Made by a program: the position numbers and the translations under genes
The notes under the pieces: generated by a model
What the model saw: the letters and a program-made list of their open reading frames with translations, nothing else
Databases searched by the model: none
Told to the model about the DNA's origin: nothing
Source: Sulfurospirillum sp001602955
Lineage (GTDB): Bacteria > Campylobacterota > Campylobacteria > Campylobacterales > Sulfurospirillaceae
Assembly: GCA_001602955.1 (NCBI GenBank)
Contig: LVAC01000019.1
Coordinates: forward strand, 62,001-126,000
DNA: 64,000 nucleotides
Direction of reading: 5' to 3'
Part shown: piece by piece, positions 7,875-16,087 of the stretch
How the letters are laid out: every line of letters begins with the position of its first letter
Numbering within the stretch: the first letter of the stretch is position 1

Positions 7875-9153
7875 AATATTGATCGTCGACGATAACGATA
7901 ACAACCGTTTAACGCTCAATCTCTTACTGGAAGAGGTTGAAGAAATAGAAATACAAGAAGCCGAAGACGGGCAAGTTGCCGTTGAAATGTGCGTCAAAAA
8001 TCATTTTGATTTGATTTTTATGGATATTATGATGCCCAATCTCGACGGTTTTGAGGCGACGCGTTACATCAAGCAAGTCGATAAAAAAACGATGATTATC
8101 GCCTTAAGTGCTTTAGACGACGAGACTTCCAAACACAAAATGCTCGCTTTGGGAGCAGAAGATTATCTCACGAAGCCTTTGTACTCGGAACATTTTTTAC
8201 AACGAGTCAAACAATATTTACGCATTATCGAATTTCGCAAACAAGAACTTCGCAAAAATCAGCGCGCGATCAATCCTTTCAACAGTCGCGTTTTTCACCG
8301 TACGATCACGTTTCGCATCGATAGCGAAGAAGCATTAAGCGAATTTTGGGACTATTGGCTCAATGCACCTAAAAATATTATCGATTTAAGCGATTGCGTA
8401 CGTCTCTTTTTCGGTTTTTGTTTATGGCTCATGCACCGTGATTTTGAAAGTACGATTATTGTCGAGGAAAACGAAGATAAACTCTTTATGATGCTCTTAC
8501 ATGTAAGGCCGTTAAAGAGTGCGGTGATTAAAAATATTCTCTTGAAACACTTTTCTAACGCCAAATATATTTTAAGTCAAGATATGCTTTCGATCCAACT
8601 CGATAAGGGGCGCATCGAAGAGAAACTGAGCGTTTCGAGCTTGAGCGAAGAGGCTCAAAAAATTCTCTCAAAAACACACGACGATGTTTTAAGCGCGCAA
8701 GATTATGTCCAGTCGACCGCTATTTCGCTTATGCCGAAAATTGATGCGCTTGAAGCACTCAACGAGGAAACGGACAGTGCCATTTTGGCGTTTGAAAAAG
8801 AGCCGAGCAAACAACGTTTGGCAATTATTTACGAGAATCTTCAAGAGTACGCCGACGTTCTTGCCGAATTAATGGCGTTTGAACACTTGGGATTTGCGGT
8901 TCAGACCTTGATTAATTTTTTGAGCACTTTAACCGAAGATCAATTTGAGAGTGAAAAAATCAAGCGACTCTCAACGATGCTTTTTAGCCTTTTAAGCGAT
9001 TTGGCTTCATGGCGCGAAAATGTTTTTATTACGCAAGTCGCACGCGATATCCACTATTTAGACTCTTCGCTTTTAAGCTCGTGTTTGCAAATAGAGGCTA
9101 TTTTTGAAGAGAAAGGCTCCGTAACGGATGATGACGAAATCGAGTTCTTTTAA
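7867..9153 (+). CDS. response regulator receiver with unknown C-terminal domain
   Basis: A 428-residue protein with an intact N-terminal receiver: DD8-9, phospho-Asp53 (IFMDIMMP), and the Lys in YLTKPLYSEHF. Residues 130 to the end match no output domain I recognise. They include a region at about 150-260 (EALSEFWDYWLNAPKNIIDL, later LDKGRIEEKL) and a helical part at about 270-410 with regular Leu/Ala heptads. There is no DNA-binding, GGDEF, EAL or HD motif. The C-terminus is DDDEIEFF. It is translated from within the upstream kinase gene, so the pair probably forms a phosphorelay. Confidence 0.85.
   Translation: MYKILIVDDNDNNRLTLNLLLEEVEEIEIQEAEDGQVAVEMCVKNHFDLIFMDIMMPNLDGFEATRYIKQVDKKTMIIALSALDDETSKHKMLALGAEDYLTKPLYSEHFLQRVKQYLRIIEFRKQELRKNQRAINPFNSRVFHRTITFRIDSEEALSEFWDYWLNAPKNIIDLSDCVRLFFGFCLWLMHRDFESTIIVEENEDKLFMMLLHVRPLKSAVIKNILLKHFSNAKYILSQDMLSIQLDKGRIEEKLSVSSLSEEAQKILSKTHDDVLSAQDYVQSTAISLMPKIDALEALNEETDSAILAFEKEPSKQRLAIIYENLQEYADVLAELMAFEHLGFAVQTLINFLSTLTEDQFESEKIKRLSTMLFSLLSDLASWRENVFITQVARDIHYLDSSLLSSCLQIEAIFEEKGSVTDDDEIEFF
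8497..8506. repeat. TTACATGTAA palindrome, copy 1
   Basis: A perfect 10-bp palindrome inside the receiver-protein gene. In frame it encodes Leu-His-Val and it is extended on the right by GG (TTACATGTAAGG). Confidence 0.7.
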
Positions 9154-10175
9154 AGCTTAGAAGGCGGCGTAAATACTTTGTAAGTATTGCGTCCGGCCGA
9201 TTTTGCTTCGTAAAGAGCCACGTCGGCACTTTTAATAAGCTGATTAAAATCTTTACCGTGATCGGGGAAGAGGCTGATGCCGATACTCGTCGTAACGCCG
9301 ATGTCCATATGATGCACGCGAATGGGTTGTTGTAAGTTTGTGACCAGTTTGGAAGCGATATGGCGTAGCACCTCCTCACTTTCGATGTCGTCAACCAAAA
9401 TAATAAATTCATCGCCCCCGAAACGTGCTACCGTATCGGTTTTTCGCGTGGCAAGCAACAAGGTTTTTGCAACGTTAATTAAAATCATATCGCCGATGTC
9501 GTGCCCTAAGGAGTCGTTGATCTCTTTAAAATTATCAAGGTCTAAAAAGAGAACGCCGAATTTTTTGCCGCTGGATAGATTGCTTTCGATAAGAAGTTGC
9601 AGACGTTGATGCAGAAGCATTCGATTGGCAAGAGAGGTTAAATGGTCGTAGTGGGCTTGCTTGTAGATCATGTCTTGTTGTTTAACCAGTTTGTTACGTG
9701 CCGTTTCCAACTTTCGAATCGTTGCATTAGCAATTTTGATCGCTTTGGCAAGCTCGGCACTTTCTTTATTGCATTTGCTTTTTTCTTCCATCAACGTCGT
9801 TTGATCGTAAATCAGCATCGTAACAATTTTTTGTTCTAAATCGTAAGGGACGATCGTAACGTCTTGCTGCATAAATTCAAAGACCGACTTAATCGTCATC
9901 GAGTTTTGCATCGCTAAGAGATAACCGTTAGCGTCGGCGGTAAAAAAAGAGGGACTATGAAGCGTAAGAGCGGCTTTGATGTGGCGTTTGAGCGATTTAA
10001 GCTTTTCTTCGGGAATATCAAAAACACTTAAGAGGTTTTGACCTTGAACTTCATCGGGCTGAATATTGCTATGTACCGCTACCCATTTGTTAATATAGTG
10101 AATCGTTAAATTCGCATCGACGGTAATGATCCCGACGTTGATCGAGTCGATGAGGGTTTCGTAATGAATAGACAT
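9150..10175 (-). CDS. PAS-GGDEF diguanylate cyclase
   Basis: A soluble 341-residue protein with an N-terminal PAS domain (about 5-60, 'LIDSINVGIITVDANLTIHY'), a coiled coil (about 128-170) and a GGDEF domain that would make cyclic di-GMP from GTP. The active site GGDEF at 253-257 is intact, with LDLDNFKEINDSLGHDIGD for metal and guanine binding, and an I-site RKTD (244-247) five residues upstream, so product inhibition is expected. It ends 4 bp inside the convergent receiver gene and is followed 3 bp away, in its own operon, by cheC-like and cheY-like genes upstream. It may tie chemotactic input to second-messenger output. Confidence 0.93.
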   Translation of the reverse strand: MSIHYETLIDSINVGIITVDANLTIHYINKWVAVHSNIQPDEVQGQNLLSVFDIPEEKLKSLKRHIKAALTLHSPSFFTADANGYLLAMQNSMTIKSVFEFMQQDVTIVPYDLEQKIVTMLIYDQTTLMEEKSKCNKESAELAKAIKIANATIRKLETARNKLVKQQDMIYKQAHYDHLTSLANRMLLHQRLQLLIESNLSSGKKFGVLFLDLDNFKEINDSLGHDIGDMILINVAKTLLLATRKTDTVARFGGDEFIILVDDIESEEVLRHIASKLVTNLQQPIRVHHMDIGVTTSIGISLFPDHGKDFNQLIKSADVALYEAKSAGRNTYKVFTPPSKL

Positions 10176-10178
10176 GGC

Positions 10179-10775
10179 TTACAGTTGGTCGATAGTTTGT
10201 TTGAGCTGCTCGAGCATCTCGTTGTTAAGAAGAATGAACATGTGACCTAAGATATTCTCTTTTTCGATGTCCAAAGCCGTTTTAATGACGATCACGTTGT
10301 CGTAACCTTCGATTTTATCGTATTTATCCATTTCTAAGACGTCGCGTTTTTCAATCGAAGGAACTTTGAAAATTGTTTCTCCGTGAATAATTTCGCAAAA
10401 TTTACCGATACATGCGGAGGTAATGATATTGGTCAGCTCTAAAATCGACGACTTAATATCGTTATCGTCGCACGTTGCTTGTTGGAGCAATAGATGTGTA
10501 AAAACATGCGCGGAATAAGGATTGAACACAAACAAAACTTCACCGTTAAACGAGCCTAAAAAGCGTTGTTTCGTGAGATAAAACTCGTTTTCTTCACCCA
10601 AAACTTCTATGATTTTTCCGTTAAGGTTCAAAATATCGATACTGGAGATTTCGGGAAGATGCAACTTGGCATAATTGTCCAGCATATCTCCGATTAACGA
10701 TGCCGCAAGTCCGAAAGAGACGTTAATCAACTCTTTTAAAATATCTTCTTGTTGAGTGCTAAAGTGTTGTACCAT
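10179..10775 (-). CDS. CheC-type CheY-P phosphatase
   Basis: A 198-residue CheC/CheX/FliY-family protein. It shows both signature motifs (D/S)xxxExxN: Asp11/Glu15/Asn18 in DILKELIN and Ser109/Glu113/Asn116 in SSILELTN. These Glu and Asn residues activate water for CheY-P dephosphorylation, and two copies is the CheC pattern, not CheX. It lies 1 bp downstream of a cheY-like gene on the same strand, so its substrate is probably that protein, CheY or both. A cheD gene is close by on the other strand. I leave the symbol blank because orthology with cheC is not shown. Confidence 0.88.
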   Translation of the reverse strand: MVQHFSTQQEDILKELINVSFGLAASLIGDMLDNYAKLHLPEISSIDILNLNGKIIEVLGEENEFYLTKQRFLGSFNGEVLFVFNPYSAHVFTHLLLQQATCDDNDIKSSILELTNIITSACIGKFCEIIHGETIFKVPSIEKRDVLEMDKYDKIEGYDNVIVIKTALDIEKENILGHMFILLNNEMLEQLKQTIDQL

Positions 10776-10776
10776 G

Positions 10777-11157
10777 TTAAAAAACCAATTTTAAAAGCGT
10801 TGAGCGAAACTCTTCCGCATCGATCGGTTTGGAGAGAATCGCAGAAGCACCTAAAGCTAAAGTCTTTTCTTTGGTGCTTTTCTGTCGGTCGGCCGAAATC
10901 ATAACGACCAAAGCCTCATTATTAGCGGCACGAATCTGTCGAAGAGCCTCAAATCCGTCTAAGATCGGCATCGTAATATCGAGAAAAACGATATCGGGAG
11001 CGTATTGTTTAAAAAGTGCTACGGCTTCTTCGCCGTTTTCGGCTTCGATAATTTGCGTGTACTCGGCAATTTTTTTAGGGATCATTTCAATAAGCCATTT
11101 ACGTGAAATTTTTGAATCGTCCACGACTAAAAAAATCATTTTTTCCGATAAACTCAT
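10777..11157 (-). CDS. CheY-like single-domain response regulator
   Basis: A stand-alone receiver of 126 residues with the acidic pair DD13-14, phospho-Asp60 (IVFLDITMP), a Ser at the Thr switch position (MISADRQ) and the Lys in ILSKPIDAEEF. It has no output domain. First gene of a three-gene minus-strand operon with the CheC-type phosphatase and the GGDEF cyclase. It may be a flagellar CheY or a phosphate sink; the sequence alone does not decide. Confidence 0.9.
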   Translation of the reverse strand: MSLSEKMIFLVVDDSKISRKWLIEMIPKKIAEYTQIIEAENGEEAVALFKQYAPDIVFLDITMPILDGFEALRQIRAANNEALVVMISADRQKSTKEKTLALGASAILSKPIDAEEFRSTLLKLVF

Positions 11158-11218
11158 CTCATAATCCTAACATTTTAAATTGCATTGTTTTAATAATACA
11201 AAAAGTATCTTTAAAAAA

Positions 11219-12202
11219 CTATATAAGATATTTTTTAGCCGCATCTCGTTCAGGATACGCAGCCGCTAAAAGGCTACGACCTTGTGTCTCCAATGTATAA
11301 AAAGCGGCGGGATCTGCTTTGGTAAAGCTCAAAATAATACGACACGCCGTTTGTAAATCGTCTTCGCCCGCTTGTGCTGAGATGAGTGAAAAAGGAGCAC
11401 CGAGGGACGTTTCGACGATGATGGGCGCAAACTTTGGGTTAAAAATACCTTCGAGCACCGCGTTTTCTTCTTCGTTGCGTCCGACAATCAGTTTTGCGCC
11501 GTTTGGAAGCCTAAAGTGTCTTCCGTATTTCAGTAACGGAATATCGTCTTTGCAAAGCGTGTCGTGGGCAATAAAATCGCGTAGTTTGAGGCTAAACTGC
11601 TGATCGGTCAACAAGCATCCGCCTGCGGGGGTAGGATAATCTTCCCAACCGAATTGTGCCGCTAATGCAAGTTGGGCATGGCGTCCCCGACCGCTAAGCC
11701 CCAGAAGCAGACTTCGATCGACCCAGCCTTCGCGTTCGGCTTTGCTCTCTTCTAAAAGTTGTGCGCTCAGCGGTCGCAAAATCAGCCCGTCTTCAAGATC
11801 GTTTGCCAATTTGCGTACCAGTTTTAATGCGTCTCGCGTTTGGCTCATCGGTCGTTGTCCTATCACTTCGCCGGTTGCGATAAACGACGCGTTGAAAGGT
11901 GCCAATAGCTCTTTGGCGACTTTGAACATAAACCCGTGGCAATCGATGCATGGATTGAACTGTTTACCGTAACCGTAACGCGGTGAGAAAAGCACTTCTT
12001 GCAGGTAGCGATTTTGGACGTCGACGACTTCAAGCGAGGCTCCCGCCATCGCGGCTCTTTTGCGTAATAAAACTTCATGATCTTCTTTGCCGCTAAATCC
12101 GATGCGGATATGAACGGCAATAACGTCGATTGATTGGGCAGTGAGCAGTTTGATAGCCAACATGCTATCCAAACCGCCGCTAAAGAGGACTAATGCTTTC
12201 AT
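11219..12202 (-). CDS. PP-loop ATPase, MnmA/ThiI-like
   Basis: A 327-residue ATP-pyrophosphatase-fold protein. The PP-loop SGGLDS is at residues 8-13. A CxxC in FNPCIDCHGFMF resembles the catalytic-cysteine region of the tRNA 2-thiouridylase MnmA, and another Cys lies in TPAGGCLLTD. The C-terminal part (about 215-327) is not the MnmA tail. I would class it as a tRNA-thiolation-related enzyme of unknown target. An in-frame GTG at 12217 exists, but ATG 12202 places the first beta strand directly at the N-terminus (MKALVLFSGG). It overlaps the dnaG 3' end by 23 bp. Confidence 0.75.
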   Translation of the reverse strand: MKALVLFSGGLDSMLAIKLLTAQSIDVIAVHIRIGFSGKEDHEVLLRKRAAMAGASLEVVDVQNRYLQEVLFSPRYGYGKQFNPCIDCHGFMFKVAKELLAPFNASFIATGEVIGQRPMSQTRDALKLVRKLANDLEDGLILRPLSAQLLEESKAEREGWVDRSLLLGLSGRGRHAQLALAAQFGWEDYPTPAGGCLLTDQQFSLKLRDFIAHDTLCKDDIPLLKYGRHFRLPNGAKLIVGRNEEENAVLEGIFNPKFAPIIVETSLGAPFSLISAQAGEDDLQTACRIILSFTKADPAAFYTLETQGRSLLAAAYPERDAAKKYLI

Positions 12203-13841
12203 ACGGAACCAATTCACCTTTTTTTAATTTCATTAATTTTTCTTGAATTTTACGAATCATAAACTGTTTTTGCTCGTAACTTAGCGTTTTCGAGGTTTTG
12301 ATGGCTTGAAACTTTTCATTATAAAAATGGTATAAAAACGCCGCCATTGAGGCGATTAACTCGTTTTCGTCATACACTTTAACGTCGTCCCACAGTAAGA
12401 TACGTCGGAGTTTGGGATGATCCAAACGATTTTCGAGTAAAAGCAAAAACTCTTCTTGATGCGTTTTGAACATCGCATGATCGATCGTATCTAAAACGGT
12501 GTCGATAAGCCCGGGTTGGCTCAAAATCGTTTTAATAATCGTCAATTCCAACATGTCTTCAAAACTTCGCTCGTTAGGGGCTTGTTTGGTCGGTTTGTGG
12601 GTTTGGATTTTGACGAGATTTTGGGAAATATTGAGCGTGCCGGAGAGCAATCCCGTATAGCTTTCCTGAACGGCTTTGGGAAGCGTTTTGAGGTAAGCGG
12701 TCGCTTCGTTAAGGGCTTGTTGTTTTACGAGAGGATCTTTGAGATCGTACTTTTTAACGATGCGCTCCAGCGCAAATTCGATAAACGGTTGCGGGGATAA
12801 AAAGAGGCGATTGAGCGTATCGATAAGGCCGTTTTGAACCATATCCGCAGGGTCCATACCGTTGCTAAAGAGCACGACGCCTCCTCTCAGACCGTGCGTG
12901 CTTAAAAGTACGGAAGCTTTCAGCGCGGCGTTGATACCGGCACTATCGCCGTCGTACGCGACGATGATTTCGGGGTCGCCTCGCATCAGTAAAGGAATGT
13001 GCTCGGAAGTTAAAGCCGTTCCGAGGGTTGCGACCGCTTGGGTAAATCCGGCTTGGTGGAGCATAATGACGTCCAAATAGCCTTCGGTCACGATAATTTT
13101 TTTCTCTTTAAAAACGGACTCTTTGGCAAGGTGATAGCCGTAAAGCAGTTGCGATTTGTTAAAATGTTTGGTTTGCGGCGAATTGACGTATTTGGCGGGA
13201 TGGTTGGAAAGGGTACGTCCGCCAAATCCCACGAGTCGATGCGTCGGACTGTAAATAGGAAAGCTGACGCGCTCGATGAAACGCGCGTAGGGTTGATTGT
13301 TTTCGCCAAGACCCGCAACGCCGTACTCCATCGCTTCGCTCATCGCATAGCCGCGCATTTTTAAAAAATCCAACGTCGCAAACGATGCGGGCGCATAGCC
13401 GAGTTCGAATTTTTCGATCGAAACGTCCGATATGCCGCGTTTAAAAAGGTATTCTTTGGCAAAAGGCGTTTTGTCAAGTTGTTTGACGTAAAAAAGGTTG
13501 AGGTTTTCCATCAATTTTCGATCTTCACGTTTGACGCCGCCTTCGTCGGTCGTATACGCAAGCGAAAAATTGACCATACGTGCCAGTTTCTCAATGGCTT
13601 CGGGGTAGGAGAGTTTTTCGTACTCCATCACGAATTTGATACTGTCTCCTCCCGCGCCGCAGGCAAAACAGTGGTAAATCTGTTTGGATGGGCTGACCAC
13701 GAGGCTCGGTGTAGTGTCGTTGTGAAACGGGCAGACGCATTTGTAGTTGGCGCCGTTTTTTTTCAGTTCCAAGTACGAACCGACCACATCGACAATATCA
13801 AGACGTTGTTTGAGGTTTTCTATGGATGTTTTATCTATCAT
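12180..13841 (-). CDS. dnaG: DNA primase DnaG
   Basis: Primase of 553 residues that makes RNA primers at the replication fork. The CHC2 zinc finger is CPFH, then CFACG (about residues 37-61); the RNA polymerase core with TOPRIM follows (EGYLDVIMLHQAGF, then YDGDSAGI). The C-terminal helicase-binding part is shorter than in E. coli (581 residues), which is normal for the phylum. The start codon has no Shine-Dalgarno sequence and lies only 6 bp from a consensus TATAAT, suggesting a leaderless mRNA. Confidence 0.96.
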   Translation of the reverse strand: MIDKTSIENLKQRLDIVDVVGSYLELKKNGANYKCVCPFHNDTTPSLVVSPSKQIYHCFACGAGGDSIKFVMEYEKLSYPEAIEKLARMVNFSLAYTTDEGGVKREDRKLMENLNLFYVKQLDKTPFAKEYLFKRGISDVSIEKFELGYAPASFATLDFLKMRGYAMSEAMEYGVAGLGENNQPYARFIERVSFPIYSPTHRLVGFGGRTLSNHPAKYVNSPQTKHFNKSQLLYGYHLAKESVFKEKKIIVTEGYLDVIMLHQAGFTQAVATLGTALTSEHIPLLMRGDPEIIVAYDGDSAGINAALKASVLLSTHGLRGGVVLFSNGMDPADMVQNGLIDTLNRLFLSPQPFIEFALERIVKKYDLKDPLVKQQALNEATAYLKTLPKAVQESYTGLLSGTLNISQNLVKIQTHKPTKQAPNERSFEDMLELTIIKTILSQPGLIDTVLDTIDHAMFKTHQEEFLLLLENRLDHPKLRRILLWDDVKVYDENELIASMAAFLYHFYNEKFQAIKTSKTLSYEQKQFMIRKIQEKLMKLKKGELVPYESISPL

Positions 13842-13847
13842 AAGTAA

Positions 13848-13853
13848 ATTATA
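13848..13853 (-). promoter_or_regulatory. -10 element of dnaG, almost touching the start codon
   Basis: Read on the minus strand the bases are TATAAT followed by TTACTT and then the dnaG ATG. A transcript would begin at or within a base or two of the A of ATG. No clear -35 is visible, as is usual in this phylum. Confidence 0.6.
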
Positions 13854-13863
13854 GCAAGTTTGG

Positions 13864-13869
13864 TATAAT
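13864..13869 (+). promoter_or_regulatory. extended -10 promoter of the lapB-rnhA-rnc-aroC block
   Basis: TGG-TATAAT at 13861-13869 is an extended -10 element. It lies back to back with the dnaG -10, the two hexamers being 10 bp apart. About 70 nt of leader follow before the TTG start, containing a small stem CGGTG-TCGG-CACCG. Confidence 0.55.
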
Positions 13870-13942
13870 AGAGTTCTTTTCTAAAAAGTAGGGATCTCTC
13901 ATCGCGTATTTTTGTCGGTGTCGGCACCGTACATGTAAAGGG

Positions 13943-14995
13943 TTGAATTTGGATAATTTTTTTATAGCGTATCGCGATCCGTTATTCGGCGTGATTATTT
14001 TGTGTGCGATTGTGTTCGTGATTTCGTTCGCAAACTATTGGTGGGGTGTTTTTAAAAACAAAGAAGAGAAACAAAGCATCGAAAAATTCGTCAAAAAATT
14101 TGAGATCGTAACCGACGAAAACGAATACAAAAAGCTCCTTGAAGACGCTTCGATTCCGCTAGAGTCTTTGGCGTTGCTTGCGCATGCGTATTCCAAAGGC
14201 GGCGATTACGAAAAAGCGATCAATATTTATTTGGTTACGCTCAAACGCGTTAAAGGCAAAGACGAGAAGCAGTATTTGCTCTCGACGCTCGGGAAAACCT
14301 ACTTTAAAGCAGGTTTTTTGCGTCGAAGCTCCGAAGTATTTTTAGAGTCTTTACGCCTGCATCCTCGAAACGAAGAGTCTTTGAAATACCTAAGCGTCGC
14401 TTACGAACAATTGCAAGAGTACGTTAAAGCCGAAGAAGTTTTGGACTCTTTGGAAGAACTCGGCGCAAACGTCGCGCTTCAACGGACCTATTTGAAAGCA
14501 CTCGGGCTTTTAAAGGATAAAAATCTCAAAGAAAACGACAAAATCGAACGTGTTTTAGCGTTGTGTGAAAAAGCGCAGTTTTTACGCCGTAAACTTTTTG
14601 AGCACATGCAAGAAAACGGTATCGCTATCGAAAAGCGTTTTTTTGAGACGCTTCCTTTTGAAGAGATGATCGATCTTTTGTGGTACGTCGATCCTATGGT
14701 GTACGATATTACGACCTCGAGCGAGCCTTTGGTACGCTACGTCGCGATGGCGCGAGGCTTAGTGCCTTATGCTCCCCAAGATGCGGACGTTCCTTTTGCC
14801 TTGGACGTCATGATGCGGTTGCGGACGCTTGAATTTACGAAAGCGACCGTCGGGTTTGAGTACGTGTGTCGCGAGTGCAAACAAATTTTCCCGATCCATT
14901 TTTACCGATGTCCTCAATGCCATAGCGTTCATACCGCATCGATTCAATCCAAATTGATTCAAACAGAGAATGAAGAAAATATCTCTTTTCTGTGA
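13943..14995 (+). CDS. LapB/YciM-like membrane-anchored TPR protein with zinc ribbon
   Basis: A 350-residue protein with one N-terminal membrane helix (about 15-33), TPR-type helical repeats (about 70-290) and a C-terminal rubredoxin-like zinc ribbon, CRECKQIF then CPQCHSVH. This architecture is that of LapB (YciM), which in E. coli directs FtsH to degrade LpxC and so tunes lipopolysaccharide synthesis. The function here is inferred from architecture. The start is TTG, which puts the membrane helix at the N-terminus; AAAGGG precedes it by a short gap. The last 26 bp overlap rnhA. Confidence 0.75.
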   Translation: MNLDNFFIAYRDPLFGVIILCAIVFVISFANYWWGVFKNKEEKQSIEKFVKKFEIVTDENEYKKLLEDASIPLESLALLAHAYSKGGDYEKAINIYLVTLKRVKGKDEKQYLLSTLGKTYFKAGFLRRSSEVFLESLRLHPRNEESLKYLSVAYEQLQEYVKAEEVLDSLEELGANVALQRTYLKALGLLKDKNLKENDKIERVLALCEKAQFLRRKLFEHMQENGIAIEKRFFETLPFEEMIDLLWYVDPMVYDITTSSEPLVRYVAMARGLVPYAPQDADVPFALDVMMRLRTLEFTKATVGFEYVCRECKQIFPIHFYRCPQCHSVHTASIQSKLIQTENEENISFL

Positions 14996-15419
14996 CGGCT
15001 CTTCTTTGGGAAATCCGGGAGCGGGCGGTTATTGTGCAATTTTGCGGTACGGCGATAAAGAGAAGATCATCAGCGGAGGACAAGCCTGCGCCACGAACAA
15101 CCAAATGGAACTTCTTGCCGTCATTGAAGGGCTTGCGGCACTCAAAGAGCCGTGCGACGTGACGTTAATCAGCGATTCGAGTTACGTGATTCGCGGTATT
15201 AACGAGTGGTTGGACGGTTGGCGGCGTAAAGCGTTTGTTAAAGTCAAAAATCCCGAGTTATGGCAACGGTATCTCAGCGTCGCTAAGCCGCATCGCGTGC
15301 AGGGTATTTGGGTCAAAGGTCACGCTGGGCATCTTGAAAACGAAATGTGCGATAAAATCGCTAAAGAAGAAGCTCTTAAAATTCAGTCTACGGAGTCGAC
15401 ACTATGCAAAAAAGATTAG
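14970..15419 (+). CDS. rnhA: ribonuclease HI
   Basis: RNase HI (149 residues) degrades the RNA strand of RNA-DNA hybrids. Catalytic acidic residues are visible in FCDGSSLGNPG, NQMELLAVIE, ISDSSYV and GHAGHLENEMCDKIA. The normal length is complete. Its start lies 26 bp inside the LapB-like gene and has no strong SD, so it probably depends on translational coupling; its end overlaps rnc by 16 bp. A type 2 enzyme (rnhB) is also present in the window. Confidence 0.95.
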   Translation: MKKISLFCDGSSLGNPGAGGYCAILRYGDKEKIISGGQACATNNQMELLAVIEGLAALKEPCDVTLISDSSYVIRGINEWLDGWRRKAFVKVKNPELWQRYLSVAKPHRVQGIWVKGHAGHLENEMCDKIAKEEALKIQSTESTLCKKD

Positions 15420-16087
15420 AAGCGTTACAAAAGCGTTTGGGTTATCAGTTTAAGGATCAAAATCTGATAATCGAGGCACTGACGCATAAAAGTTCCAAAC
15501 AACCTTACAACAACGAACGTTTGGAATTTTTAGGCGATGCGGTGTTGGATTTGATCGTCGGAGAGTATCTTTTCTTCGAATTTAAAGAGGTTGCCGAGGG
15601 CGAGCTCTCTAAACTTCGTGCTTCGTTGGTCAACGAAAAAAGTTTTGAAGTTTTGGCGCGCTTGCTTCGTTTGGGCGAATGTATCTTTATCTCCTTAGCC
15701 GAGGAAAATAACAACGGAAGGGAAAAACCCTCTTTGCTTTCCAATGCGTTTGAAGCGATTATGGGGGCGTTGTATCTGGAAGCGGGATTGGAATTTACAC
15801 GACGTTTGGCGGTCGAGCTGTTAGAAGAAGCGTATCCGAAAATCGATATGGACGCTATTTTTCACGACCATAAGACAACTTTGCAAGAGTTGACGCAGGC
15901 GCATTTCGGGATGACGCCCGAATATCGGCTCGTTCGTTCGTTCGGTCCGGATCACAAAAAAGAGTTTGAAATCGCCGTTAGCGTGCGCGGGCGCGATTTG
16001 GCGCTTGCGAGCGGAAAAAGCAAAAAAGAAGCACAACAAAAAGCAGCGATGTTAGCACTTGAAATTTTGAAAAAAGAGACACGATGA
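15404..16087 (+). CDS. rnc: ribonuclease III
   Basis: Double-strand RNA endonuclease (227 residues) for rRNA and mRNA processing. The signature NNERLEFLGDAVLDLIV with catalytic Glu and Asp is at about 35-51, the second metal-site Glu in NAFEAIMGALYLEAG, and a C-terminal dsRNA-binding domain (about 155-225) ends in SGKSKKEAQQKAAMLALEIL. The order rnhA-rnc-aroC with 16- and 4-bp overlaps suggests one operon. Confidence 0.97.
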   Translation: MQKRLEALQKRLGYQFKDQNLIIEALTHKSSKQPYNNERLEFLGDAVLDLIVGEYLFFEFKEVAEGELSKLRASLVNEKSFEVLARLLRLGECIFISLAEENNNGREKPSLLSNAFEAIMGALYLEAGLEFTRRLAVELLEEAYPKIDMDAIFHDHKTTLQELTQAHFGMTPEYRLVRSFGPDHKKEFEIAVSVRGRDLALASGKSKKEAQQKAAMLALEILKKETR

